Shown piece after piece: positions 1 to 6,731 of a stretch of 10,827 nucleotides of DNA. A model generated the notes under the pieces. That model saw only the letters and a program-made list of their open reading frames with translations. It was not told the DNA's origin and made no database searches. A program made the translations under genes and the position numbers. The first letter of the stretch is position 1. Each line of letters starts with the position of its first letter. Source of the stretch: DATJHM01 sp035493895 (GTDB lineage: Bacteria > Chloroflexota > Ktedonobacteria > Ktedonobacterales > Ktedonobacteraceae); the NCBI GenBank assembly GCA_035493895.1, contig DATJHM010000156.1, forward strand, positions 1-10,827. Reading direction: 5' to 3'.

Positions 1-584
1 GGAGCTTGAGGTCTTTGGTCGCCTTGAAGTCGAGTGTTTTCCGTTGTGGGTCTTATTTCTCTTCTAGCGGTTTTCTTTGTGTCACGGAAAGTGCTTCTAG
101 CGGTTTTCTTTGTGTCACGGAAAGTGCTTCTAGCGGTTTTCTTTGTGTCACGGAAATCCTTTCTTGTTTGTTTTACGCCTTCTTTTTCTGCTGCTTTTAC
201 AATTGAAATTCTATATTTTAACTTGTCTACTATAGCGCTTGTTGTTGATTGTGCTTCTTTGGGGACTGCTGAGATTTGCTGCTCAGCATTTTTGATTGCC
301 TTTCCTTCTTTTCCTCGTGCCCAGGATTTTGCAGAATCTATTTTTCGCTTTCTGAGTGCGCGTGCCTCCTTTATCTTTCCCCTTTTATCGCCACGTGCCT
401 TACTTATCCTGTCCCCTTTTTCGCCACGTGCCTTACTTATGCTTCGCTTTTTATCTCCCCGTACCTTCAGTCTCTCCTGCCTTGTATTTGTGCGGAGCAT
501 TGAGCTTCTGAGGGTACTCATTTTTACCATGCCCATGTTCATACGCATGCGCATGTTTGCCATTGGAGGTATAAAGCCGCCCAT
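1..584 (-). CDS. Highly basic 11-residue-repeat protein, 3' end beyond left edge (hypothetical)
   Basis: An open minus-strand frame runs from ATG at 584-582 to the left edge: 194 full codons, no stop. The site GGAAGGAAAG on the minus strand (591-600) sits 6 nt upstream and supports this start. Residues 8-22 are methionine-rich (7 Met in 15). Residues 39-82 are four degenerate 11-residue units with consensus SKARGDKxxxI, and a fifth lies at 87-97. Residues 98-140 are a more ordinary helical stretch. Residues 144-174 are three identical FRDTKKTAR units joined by ST. Lys and Arg dominate, there is no membrane segment, and the only Trp is at 88. Eleven-residue periodicity is typical of hendecad coiled coils or amphipathic helices, and the charge suggests binding to nucleic acid or another polyanion; both are inference. 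It lies 90 bp downstream of the HerA-like gene on the same strand, so it is probably co-transcribed. I recognise no family. Confidence 0.8.
   Translation of the reverse strand, partial: MGGFIPPMANMRMRMNMGMVKMSTLRSSMLRTNTRQERLKVRGDKKRSISKARGEKGDRISKARGDKRGKIKEARALRKRKIDSAKSWARGKEGKAIKNAEQQISAVPKEAQSTTSAIVDKLKYRISIVKAAEKEGVKQTRKDFRDTKKTARSTFRDTKKTARSTFRDTKKTARREIRPTTENTRLQGDQRPQA
61..156. repeat. 33-bp tandem direct repeat, 2.9 copies
   Basis: The units are 61-93, 94-126 and 127-156. The first two are identical, and the third matches over its 30 bases before diverging. Each unit begins cttctagcgg and holds gtgtcacgg. The period is 33 bp, or 11 codons, so copy-number change would keep the frame of the minus-strand gene that contains it. 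Identity at synonymous positions points to recent duplication by slippage or recombination. There are no spacers, so this is not a CRISPR array. Confidence 0.95.
294..470 (-). repeat. Degenerate 33-bp (11-codon) repeats in the same gene
   Basis: The plus-strand string cgtgcc or cgtacc recurs at 361, 394, 427 and 460, exactly 33 bp apart. The 19 bases at 389-407 are identical to those at 422-440. In the minus-strand protein these are residues 39-82, four units ending in Ile (or SI) with a central RGDK-type core. A further related unit, residues 87-97 (bases 294-326), follows after a 4-residue insert. The sequence differs from the perfect repeats at 61-156 but the period is the same, so 33-bp units seem to have expanded in this gene at least twice. 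Confidence 0.85.
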
Positions 585-674
585 ATGGATCTTTCCTTCC
601 TTCAGTATCAGCAATAGAAGTGTCTCATGAGCATTCTTTGCGATTTTTCGCTGCCTCAAGCGACGGGTCGGTTA

Positions 675-3600
675 TCAGAGATCTTCGTCTGATTCTGATT
701 CATCTTCTGGAACATCAAAGAGAGATATTTTGAGATCGCTACTCAGTGTCATTTGATCATATTCATTCAGTTCGGCCCAGGACATTGCATGCTGTGTGGA
801 ACAATAAGCGATGCCCGGGATATTCTGGTTCAATGCCTCATCGGATGATTGTCCTAGCCACTTTTGTGCCGTGAGGACGGCGATCTGTTGTACCTTCTGG
901 TAGCGTTCTTCGTCCGTTGAGTCTGATTGCTCTGTAATGGCATCGCTCATCATTTTTTGATCAGCGATTGAGAGGAGTCTACTCACATCTGCACGATACA
1001 GACATTTAGCTGGACAGTGTTCGCAACCGACGAAGGGACCGTGTTTGCGTCGCAAGTGAGTGATATAGCCGGTGATAAATTGCTCAAGGTGCTCACTGGC
1101 CTGGTCTGTTTCCTCGCGAAGCTGTTTTTCGAAGGCTTCGATGTCTATGTCAACGCCTGCTTCATCAGACGCGAGGTAGTCCACCCTCAAAAAGCCTTGC
1201 AAGCCGCGCGCCAGCCATTCGTACATCTCCTCCACATCGGAGTAGCTCCAGCCGAAGATAGCTCCGCGCTCGTGTAGAGCCTCAACGCTTCCACGGATAA
1301 TGATCATCTGCATGACGGCATCATGCTGTTCTGGTGATAAATGAGACTGCTCTGCTTCGATCAGTTCTGCGAAATGATGCAGCATCTCCAGGATATTGTT
1401 CGGGTTGGTAATCAGGCAGAGCAAGATGTGTGCCCAGAGCCGTTTGCTCTGCTCTGTTGTCAGTATTTTCCCCGCTGTATGGTATGCTGCCAGATCTGGT
1501 TCTCCATCTGGAGTTCTGGGAACATCATAGGCATCGATATTGGGGATCGCCAGAAATGGCTTGATCTGAGCATAGGCGCGACTGATGCGTTTGAGTTCGG
1601 CGTCAACGAGAGGTGTCAGCGAGCGTTTGTAGTTATCCAGGCGGACCAGATAGGCGTGGTCTGCACCTTCCGCGTAGACTGCCGCCATACCAGGTGTGAG
1701 TGTGCCTAGATAGGTTTGTTGTTCCTCATTGAGATTCATCGTCTGCCCTATGCTCTGACGATCATCGTACGCGATTAAGCGGTGGGCTATTTTAAGGTTG
1801 GTATTTTTCAGGACATCGGGAGCCAGTTTGCTAGGAATCTGCTCGGCCACCAGTACGCCCTGTCCATAGGCACGCATCTCTGAGAGAATATTGGTAAATG
1901 TCTCGATGGCCTGCGCTCGTGGGTTGGCCGCCTCGCTATCGACCTGTGTGGCTGTATTTTGCAACAGGCGGTGAGCCTCCTCAATAACGATCAGATGTTG
2001 TAGTCCCTGATTCTGGGTCAGAGCACCGGTTGCGGCCTGTAGACGGCGGTATTCGTAAAGTCGGGCCAGAAACAGGCCCATCAGGAAGGTTTTTTCGTCG
2101 TCGCTGCCAACGCTTTCCATCTCTAGAATCGTTGGAGTGGTGAGCAGGTCTTGCATGGGAATGCCATGCGAAATGTCCAGCATCATGCCCTTTGAGCCGA
2201 TGCGCAGTGAGCCGATACGCGATTTCAGGCCCGCTTTGACGTTGCTCTCGACTTCTGTATCATAGCCCAATCGCTCGGTAACATTATCAACTTTGTGGTA
2301 CAGGTCGGTAAGCGTGGGAAAGATAGGATAGTGGTGGCGCTCCGACCAGTTCTCGATACGCCTGTTGAGTCCGCTGGCAAGGTCCCAGCCCTTGTCTTCG
2401 TAGACTTCATGCAAAGCACTCTCCAGGACGTGGGGCATGGGAGAATACAGCGCAAAGGCGGCATTGAAGACCGCCTTGAGGAAGTCGATATGGGTGAGCA
2501 AGGAGGCATTTCCTGGCTCATCATCGGTCTCAAACTCGAAAGGGTTGAGGCGGAAAGGAGCAACCATCTCGTTGCCCAGGGTGTACACACGTACATCGGC
2601 TCTTTGTGCCAGCGCTTTACGCAGAGAGCGATATTCAGTTTTCGCAGGCTCGATGACGAGAAACGGTTTTTTCACCTCCACAACCCTGTCCAAAAGATTC
2701 ATCACGGTTGTTGTCTTACCGCTGCCGGTGACGCCCAAAACGACCGCATGCTTGGTAAGTGCATCCAGAGGGATGTTGAAGGTATTGCCACTATCTTTCC
2801 CATTTTGTTGAATCGTGCCAAGCGGCAGGCTCATCTCTTCAAGGGCCTCCTGGAAATCCACATCGAAATGCACATAATCATGGATTGCGTAGCCAGAGAC
2901 CTCTTCTCGTGGTAACTGGGTGAGCAGGGCCACTTCGTTAGAGGTCAGAAACGTTTGAAATGCTTCTAACGGTTGTCCAGTGGTCTGGCAGAGTGAAGAA
3001 CGCAAAGGCTCGGGGCGCGATTCGGGTCCGGCGAGTGTGCCAAGCAAGAGAGAAGCCAGACGTTCAGCATCCTCGCTATCATTGGCCCCGAAATAGGTCC
3101 TTACCAGCCATTGCCCGAGCGCTGAGGCTTGATCCAGACGTTCAAGCTCGCGTTCGAGCAAGCGAATAAGATATTGGGCGCGATAGTTGACCATATCGCC
3201 ACTGTAGGTCTGTGTCTGGCCGCTCGATTCACTGGCCGTGAATTGCTGGTTGTTTTGTTGCGTCGATTGCCACTGTGTACGTGAGCGAGAGACGATCTGA
3301 GTGAGGAGATCGATAGTTTTCATGCGCTCTTCTATCACCTTGTGGCGAGGTCGTGGGTGAGCCTGAACCACATAGGCCCAGGTTGCACCATACATGCCAC
3401 GAATGATGCGTTCCAGTTGAGATTGTTCAGAATTGCCAGCGGCCTGCCCCTTCGGCCTTTTCTGGTTTTCATGCCCCTCCATACTAAATGACTTGTGGCT
3501 GGGAATGCCCGTTAATGCTCCACTGGTCTGGAAGTGGGGAGAAAGCTGCGTGGCGATCTCCATAGTAGGAATGGGACGCAGCACAATACCGGGAAAAATG

Positions 3601-3941
3601 CCTTCCAGGAGCGTACGTGTCGTTTTTTGTGTACCCAGAGAGATGTAGCACAGGAGTTTTCGCGGAGTACCCAGCAGAACCAGCGTCAGGTCAGCTCGAC
3701 TTCGATTGTGAGCGCCAACGACCATATCGACCATATGCATACCAAAGTCCACATGGTTCTGGTGACGCCAGAAGTCAGCCAGGCCCTCAATACGAAAAAA
3801 GCTCTGATCATTGTCATCGAAAAGGGATATCGGGTCAAAACTTGTCGGGACCGCCCCCTCCAGATGAAAACGTTCGAACTTACTGATCAATTTGCCTAGC
3901 ATACTGAGCGACTCAGTATCAAAGCCAGGAACTGCGCTCAT
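675..3941 (-). CDS. HerA/FtsK-superfamily (DUF87-like) ATPase, 1088 aa
   Basis: Probable hexameric DNA-translocating ATPase of the HerA/VirB4 branch. Walker A is GVTGSGKT (403-410), followed by IEPAKTEYR (430-438), a string I associate with a HerA-like subfamily. Walker B is LIVIEE (650-655) with catalytic Glu at 654 or 655. The polar motif AEQIP is at 699-703, and Arg721 in IAHR is a candidate arginine finger. The first 400 residues are not a standard HerA N-terminus; they contain a beta-rich LLGTPRKLLCYISLG stretch and a polar Gln/Ser linker near 225-250. After the motor come about 300 residues unlike the core, with CEHCPAKC (C973, C976, C980), a possible partial zinc site, and an acidic tail ending ESESDEDL. 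No membrane segment is evident. AAGGAAG on the minus strand (3947-3953) lies 5 nt before the ATG. The gene is divergent from the T4SS block and heads a unit with the repeat protein. Candidate roles are DNA pump, coupling factor or a defence motor; membership of the ATPase superfamily is secure, the role is not. Confidence 0.9.
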   Translation of the reverse strand: MSAVPGFDTESLSMLGKLISKFERFHLEGAVPTSFDPISLFDDNDQSFFRIEGLADFWRHQNHVDFGMHMVDMVVGAHNRSRADLTLVLLGTPRKLLCYISLGTQKTTRTLLEGIFPGIVLRPIPTMEIATQLSPHFQTSGALTGIPSHKSFSMEGHENQKRPKGQAAGNSEQSQLERIIRGMYGATWAYVVQAHPRPRHKVIEERMKTIDLLTQIVSRSRTQWQSTQQNNQQFTASESSGQTQTYSGDMVNYRAQYLIRLLERELERLDQASALGQWLVRTYFGANDSEDAERLASLLLGTLAGPESRPEPLRSSLCQTTGQPLEAFQTFLTSNEVALLTQLPREEVSGYAIHDYVHFDVDFQEALEEMSLPLGTIQQNGKDSGNTFNIPLDALTKHAVVLGVTGSGKTTTVMNLLDRVVEVKKPFLVIEPAKTEYRSLRKALAQRADVRVYTLGNEMVAPFRLNPFEFETDDEPGNASLLTHIDFLKAVFNAAFALYSPMPHVLESALHEVYEDKGWDLASGLNRRIENWSERHHYPIFPTLTDLYHKVDNVTERLGYDTEVESNVKAGLKSRIGSLRIGSKGMMLDISHGIPMQDLLTTPTILEMESVGSDDEKTFLMGLFLARLYEYRRLQAATGALTQNQGLQHLIVIEEAHRLLQNTATQVDSEAANPRAQAIETFTNILSEMRAYGQGVLVAEQIPSKLAPDVLKNTNLKIAHRLIAYDDRQSIGQTMNLNEEQQTYLGTLTPGMAAVYAEGADHAYLVRLDNYKRSLTPLVDAELKRISRAYAQIKPFLAIPNIDAYDVPRTPDGEPDLAAYHTAGKILTTEQSKRLWAHILLCLITNPNNILEMLHHFAELIEAEQSHLSPEQHDAVMQMIIIRGSVEALHERGAIFGWSYSDVEEMYEWLARGLQGFLRVDYLASDEAGVDIDIEAFEKQLREETDQASEHLEQFITGYITHLRRKHGPFVGCEHCPAKCLYRADVSRLLSIADQKMMSDAITEQSDSTDEERYQKVQQIAVLTAQKWLGQSSDEALNQNIPGIAYCSTQHAMSWAELNEYDQMTLSSDLKISLFDVPEDESESDEDL

Positions 3942-4000
3942 GCTCTCTTCCTTATAATGACGGGTGTTGAGTAAACATCTGCCGGTTGCTCTCTTTCATT

Positions 4001-4030
4001 AGCTTAGCACAGGAGCCCGATTACGCGCAA
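4001..4030 (-). promoter_or_regulatory. Possible sigma-70-type promoter for the HerA-like gene
   Basis: On the minus strand, TTGCGC (4030-4025) and TAAGCT (4006-4001) are 18 bp apart. The -10 is preceded by TGC, an extended -10 pattern. It would give a leader of roughly 50 nt before the ATG at 3941. Both hexamers are weak matches to consensus, so this is tentative. Confidence 0.3.
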
Positions 4031-4055
4031 GTTAGTAGAAAAACGGAACAGGGAG

Positions 4056-4099
4056 TGTCTGGTAAATGTCTGGTAAATGTCGTGGAAACCCACGACATT
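4056..4099. promoter_or_regulatory. Putative operator: two 11-bp direct repeats joined to a perfect palindrome
   Basis: The 11-mer tgtctggtaaa occurs twice head to tail at 4056-4066 and 4067-4077. It runs into a perfect inverted repeat, aatgtcgtgg (4076-4085) and ccacgacatt (4090-4099), with the 4-base centre aaac. The core aatgtc therefore appears at 4065 and 4076, one helical turn apart, and inverted as gacatt at 4094-4099. It lies between divergent start codons and just upstream of the possible HerA-gene promoter, so a DNA-bound regulator of one or both units is the simplest reading. No T run follows on either strand, so it is not a typical terminator. Confidence 0.6.
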
Positions 4100-4161
4100 C
4101 TCAGATATCTTTGAAGAGCGGAGTTTTCTTACTAACCCGCGCTATATGCATGTGCGAATGT

Positions 4162-4189
4162 TCAGGGGGATAGCCCTGATCGGTTATCC
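4162..4189 (+). other. Possible alternative hairpins in the leader of the VirB6-like gene
   Basis: tcaggg (4162-4167) can pair with ccctga (4174-4179) over a 6-nt loop. ggata (4168-4172) can pair with tatcc (4185-4189). The two pairings exclude each other, and both lie 30-60 nt before the preferred start at 4220. I match no known riboswitch. Otherwise I see no convincing -35/-10 pair for the rightward transcript in 4100-4219. Confidence 0.25.
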
Positions 4190-4219
4190 GAAATGATACA
4201 AATGTTTCAGGGGAGAGCC

Positions 4220-5701
4220 ATGAAGTTGCTGCAAAAAATAGGAAGTATGCTCGTAAGGCCACCCGGGAAACGCGGACTTTCGCGTGTTGACCTTATTGTC
4301 TTTCTGGCTTTAGGTGTGATAATCGTTATTGACCTGATATTTCACACTTTACAGCCTTCTTCTCCTGCTGCTGTTGCATCGCCGGTGAAATTGGCGTCAA
4401 TGCAGGGCGTTGCGACAACTACCCAGGCAGATCTTCCAGATACGCATCTGTCTCCAGCGTCCTCATCTGCTGCGTCAGATAGCCCCTACAGTTTTCCCAG
4501 TTGTTATACTGCGAATGGAGGAGGGGTAGGGGCGCTCCCGGCTGCTCCTAACACCATAAAAGGTCCTTTTGGCTCAGGTAATGATCTGCTCTTTTTCGTG
4601 ACATGCCCCGGGCTAACTACTGAAAGCAACAGCATACCAACGCCAACCTTATGGACGTGGGTGCTGGTAATAGTGAATGCGTCAGTGTTTATTTTGTTTG
4701 TCCTTACCGGGTTGAGAATTATGCTGGGTGGATCGATCTTCCGCTACGCAAACGCGATAGAAGTGCTGCCCAGCATTCTGCTGGCTCTACTTGCGGCCAA
4801 TCTGAGCCTGAGCATTATAACTATGTCTCTGCAATTGAATAATGATCTCGTTGTACAAGTTTATAATCAAGCAAATAACCTGGCACCAACCACTGCGCAG
4901 TATGTGGATGGAAATGACATTGTAACAAAAACGTGCAACAACTGGTGGACGGCAGGTGGAGCAGCAGTGGGTGGAACAATAGGGACTGCAATACCCATAC
5001 CTGTAGTAGGTAGCATATTAGGTGGTATTGTTGGCGGTTTTGTTGGTCACACGATAGGTTGTGATGTGGACCCTCACGTTACAAATTGGAATGATGGGTT
5101 GAACAACTCACTCGATCCTAACAATGTCACAGGGGGCGCGAGCCTGACGGGACTATCGCTCTTATTCAAATCGATGACCAATCTGTTGGAATTTGTCACC
5201 GGGACGTTGGCGTTGATGTTGATGGGACAGATGGTGGTTCGTCTGCTCCTACTCAATTTTTACATCATCCTGGCACCATTAGGAATAGGAGCCTGGGCCT
5301 TGCCTGGAAGAACAGGACAAAGCTTGACGAGAATGTGGTTGCAAGGATTCTTTGCGACGCTCTTTTCCCAGTTTCTCCAGGTGGTAGGGCTCATCGTGAT
5401 ACGTTTGCTGATTGGAGCCATCACAAGTGGGATCTATGCGTCCTTCAATAACAGCGCTGTCAATAATGATGCCACGCTGCTCTGGGTGATCCAGATTGCG
5501 CAGTACTGGTTCTTGATTCGTATTCCTACACTGCTTGGAGCCTCTGCGACGAATATGGTAGTTAGCTTTGGTCAGCAGATGGGTCAGTTGACACAAACGG
5601 CGGTAATGATGACTGCGATGGAGGTCCAGTTTGTTTCTTCTGTGGCTATGAGTGCCATTGGTAGTGCGGCCTCGTTGGGAGCAATGGCGATAGCTCGCTA
5701 G
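4220..5701 (+). CDS. VirB6/TrbL-like polytopic inner-membrane T4SS protein
   Basis: Likely channel component of the secretion apparatus. I use ATG 4220 because AGGGGAGAG (4209-4217) sits directly before it; the in-frame ATG at 4193 has no close ribosome site. In this 493-residue numbering a basic N-terminus precedes a membrane segment at about 23-43. An exported Ser/Ala/Pro-rich loop follows (44-144, with C95 and C129), then spans near 145-169 and 180-203. Next is a second loop with a glycine zipper (244-280) flanked by C239 and C281. Strongly hydrophobic segments follow near 322-342, 343-362, 378-402 and 420-440. The stretch FYIILAPLGIGAWALPG (347-363) followed by an amphipathic helix resembles TrbL/VirB6-like proteins of Gram-positive conjugation systems. 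Position before pilin, VirB3-like and VirB4 genes supports the call. A VirB6-like role is likely; exact family assignment needs profile comparison. Confidence 0.75.
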   Translation: MKLLQKIGSMLVRPPGKRGLSRVDLIVFLALGVIIVIDLIFHTLQPSSPAAVASPVKLASMQGVATTTQADLPDTHLSPASSSAASDSPYSFPSCYTANGGGVGALPAAPNTIKGPFGSGNDLLFFVTCPGLTTESNSIPTPTLWTWVLVIVNASVFILFVLTGLRIMLGGSIFRYANAIEVLPSILLALLAANLSLSIITMSLQLNNDLVVQVYNQANNLAPTTAQYVDGNDIVTKTCNNWWTAGGAAVGGTIGTAIPIPVVGSILGGIVGGFVGHTIGCDVDPHVTNWNDGLNNSLDPNNVTGGASLTGLSLLFKSMTNLLEFVTGTLALMLMGQMVVRLLLLNFYIILAPLGIGAWALPGRTGQSLTRMWLQGFFATLFSQFLQVVGLIVIRLLIGAITSGIYASFNNSAVNNDATLLWVIQIAQYWFLIRIPTLLGASATNMVVSFGQQMGQLTQTAVMMTAMEVQFVSSVAMSAIGSAASLGAMAIAR

Positions 5702-5713
5702 GTGATGAAAGAG

Positions 5714-5775
5714 GGAGATAGGCGATATCTCCTATTGCAGCTTGATTTGAAATCACCGGGCCCGTTTATGAACGG
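5714..5775 (+). other. Cluster of small inverted repeats between VirB6-like and pilin genes
   Basis: Within the 195-bp gap there are three inverted repeats. ggagata/tatctcc (5714-5720 and 5726-5732) has a 5-nt loop. The 13-bp palindrome tgattt-g-aaatca is at 5743-5755. ccgtt/aacgg (5762-5766 and 5771-5775) has a 4-nt loop. The 8-bp palindrome cgggcccg (5757-5764) lies between the last two. No T run follows, so an intrinsic terminator is unlikely. An mRNA-processing or stabilising structure ahead of the pilin message, or a regulator site, would fit. Confidence 0.4.
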
Positions 5776-5786
5776 TCTTATGCATG

Positions 5787-5817
5787 TTGCAAGATACGAT
5801 AACAAATCTTCTATACT
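5787..5817 (+). promoter_or_regulatory. Possible internal promoter for the pilin gene
   Basis: TTGCAA (5787-5792) and TATACT (5812-5817) are separated by 19 bp, 80 nt before the pilin ATG. The -10 is good and the spacing slightly long. A second candidate -10, TATATT, is at 5857-5862. Pilins are needed in excess over the other T4SS parts, so a private promoter here makes sense. Confidence 0.4.
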
Positions 5818-5896
5818 TTTCAATGTATTTACTGTAGAGACGTGTGGTACAGAGCCTATATTGTGAACTTTTCTGTTTGAAGGAGGAAAAAGAACA

Positions 5897-6253
5897 ATGC
5901 CAGCACAACCACTACCAGAATTGACAACATTCCTTAATAGCATCTGGTCTATTCTTGTGAATGTTGCCGTCATCCTCTTTGTCATTTGCGTTATAGTTGC
6001 CGGTGTCATGCGTATGATTTCCTTTGGAAACGAACGGCGTATTGCTCTATCGAACATGGCTCTCACTGCCGCCGTAATTGGCCTGGTAATCGTCCTGTTG
6101 GCTGTAGTACTCCAGGGCTGGTTGCTAAAGCTACTTCCTGCTCCGAATCCTAGCACGCGGCCTGGTGGTGCAATCCAGGCGTTTGTAGACCAACCTGGAG
6201 GGCCACGAGTTCTGCTTGTTAACGGAAACGTTCCCAACGCGTTCTCTGCGTAA
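5897..6253 (+). CDS. VirB2/TrbC-like pilin subunit
   Basis: This 118-residue protein has the two-helix layout of VirB2/TrbC pilins: a hydrophobic segment at about 13-37, a short polar turn (RMISFGNERR, 39-48), and a second segment at about 52-78 containing AAVIGLVIVLLA. The SFGN turn followed by a small-residue helix resembles the pilin-like conjugation proteins of low-GC Gram-positives. It lacks the long signal peptide of proteobacterial VirB2, and carries a 40-residue Pro/Gly-rich tail beyond the second helix. AAGGAGG (5880-5886) is a strong ribosome site 10 nt before the ATG. It lies between VirB6-like and VirB3-like genes. Expected in the membrane as a reservoir and then polymerised or used as a channel part. 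The alternative is a small holin-like membrane protein, which the gene order makes less likely. Confidence 0.75.
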   Translation: MPAQPLPELTTFLNSIWSILVNVAVILFVICVIVAGVMRMISFGNERRIALSNMALTAAVIGLVIVLLAVVLQGWLLKLLPAPNPSTRPGGAIQAFVDQPGGPRVLLVNGNVPNAFSA

Positions 6254-6305
6254 CTTGAGCAATTTCGAGAGAGGTGAGCATGTAATAGAGGTAGGGGGAT
6301 AGCTT

Positions 6306-6719
6306 ATGAAAAAAGAGGAATTTCCGACCTTCCTTAATGAACAACCAACGGTTATCTTTGGGCGTACGGGGCGCGAATTGCTGATCATCGCCTGCGGTCT
6401 GTTTGCTGCTTATCGTGTATGGGACAAAGTAAGCAACCTGCTGCCCAGCGTAGGCGGAAGCCTTCTCGCTGCATTTCTCGTCATCATGATTGTAATCGGC
6501 AGCCTCGTACTGGCATTGCTCAAGGTTGGCTATCGACATCTTGAGGAATGGGTTTTTACCTGGCTTTTCTTTGTGTCCATGCCCAGAGTCTACCTCTACA
6601 AGCCTTGGGAAGACGAGGTTGCCTATGAAATGGAATCCGAAGAGAGCAACAACCCGCAAGAGAAGCAGGTTTCCAGGAACGAACTCAATGATCTTGATGA
6701 GAACCTTGAAGACAATTAG
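6306..6719 (+). CDS. PrgI-family (VirB3-like) T4SS membrane protein
   Basis: This protein has 137 residues. The N-terminal FPTFLNEQPTVIFGRTGREL (6-25) leads straight into a membrane segment (about 22-39), a second segment follows at about 50-75, and then an amphipathic stretch RHLEEWVFTWLFFVSMPRVY (77-96). This order and the phrase FGRTGREL match the PrgI family, the Gram-positive counterpart of VirB3, which sits directly upstream of VirB4 and partners it at the membrane. The last 36 residues are strongly acidic and probably cytoplasmic. AGGGGGA lies about 6 nt before the ATG. The stop codon overlaps the ribosome site of the next gene (AGGAG, 6718-6722), so translation of the two is probably coupled. 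Confidence 0.8.
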   Translation: MKKEEFPTFLNEQPTVIFGRTGRELLIIACGLFAAYRVWDKVSNLLPSVGGSLLAAFLVIMIVIGSLVLALLKVGYRHLEEWVFTWLFFVSMPRVYLYKPWEDEVAYEMESEESNNPQEKQVSRNELNDLDENLEDN

Positions 6720-6731
6720 GAGCATAGTGCC

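Noticed and set aside
61..156. CRISPR-like array
   Set aside because: The repeats are directly adjacent with no unique spacers and keep a codon frame.
34..630. Plus-strand open frame of 198 codons across the repeats
   Set aside because: It reads as hydrophobic low-complexity protein, has no ribosome site, and is the antisense of a better minus-strand gene that has one and follows the HerA-like gene.
2295..2915. Plus-strand open frame of 206 codons inside the HerA-like gene
   Set aside because: Antisense shadow of a clear ATPase with intact Walker motifs; the same applies to the other frames overlapping the large genes.
4056..4099. Origin of transfer or plasmid iterons
   Set aside because: Only two direct repeats, no relaxase gene nearby and no recognisable nick-site sequence; an operator is the simpler reading.
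4146..4196. A 16-codon leader frame (MHVRMFRGIALIGYPK) whose TGA overlaps the ATG at 4193
   Set aside because: No ribosome site and no sign of an attenuation peptide; kept only as a curiosity.
4193..4219. Upstream ATG for the VirB6-like protein
   Set aside because: No ribosome site within a usable distance; the ATG at 4220 has AGGGGAGAG directly before it and begins a basic N-terminus leading to the first membrane span.
5698..6725. Minus-strand open frames of 179 and 168 codons opposite the pilin and VirB3-like genes
   Set aside because: The plus-strand genes there have strong ribosome sites, family-like membrane layout and operon order; the minus frames show none of this.
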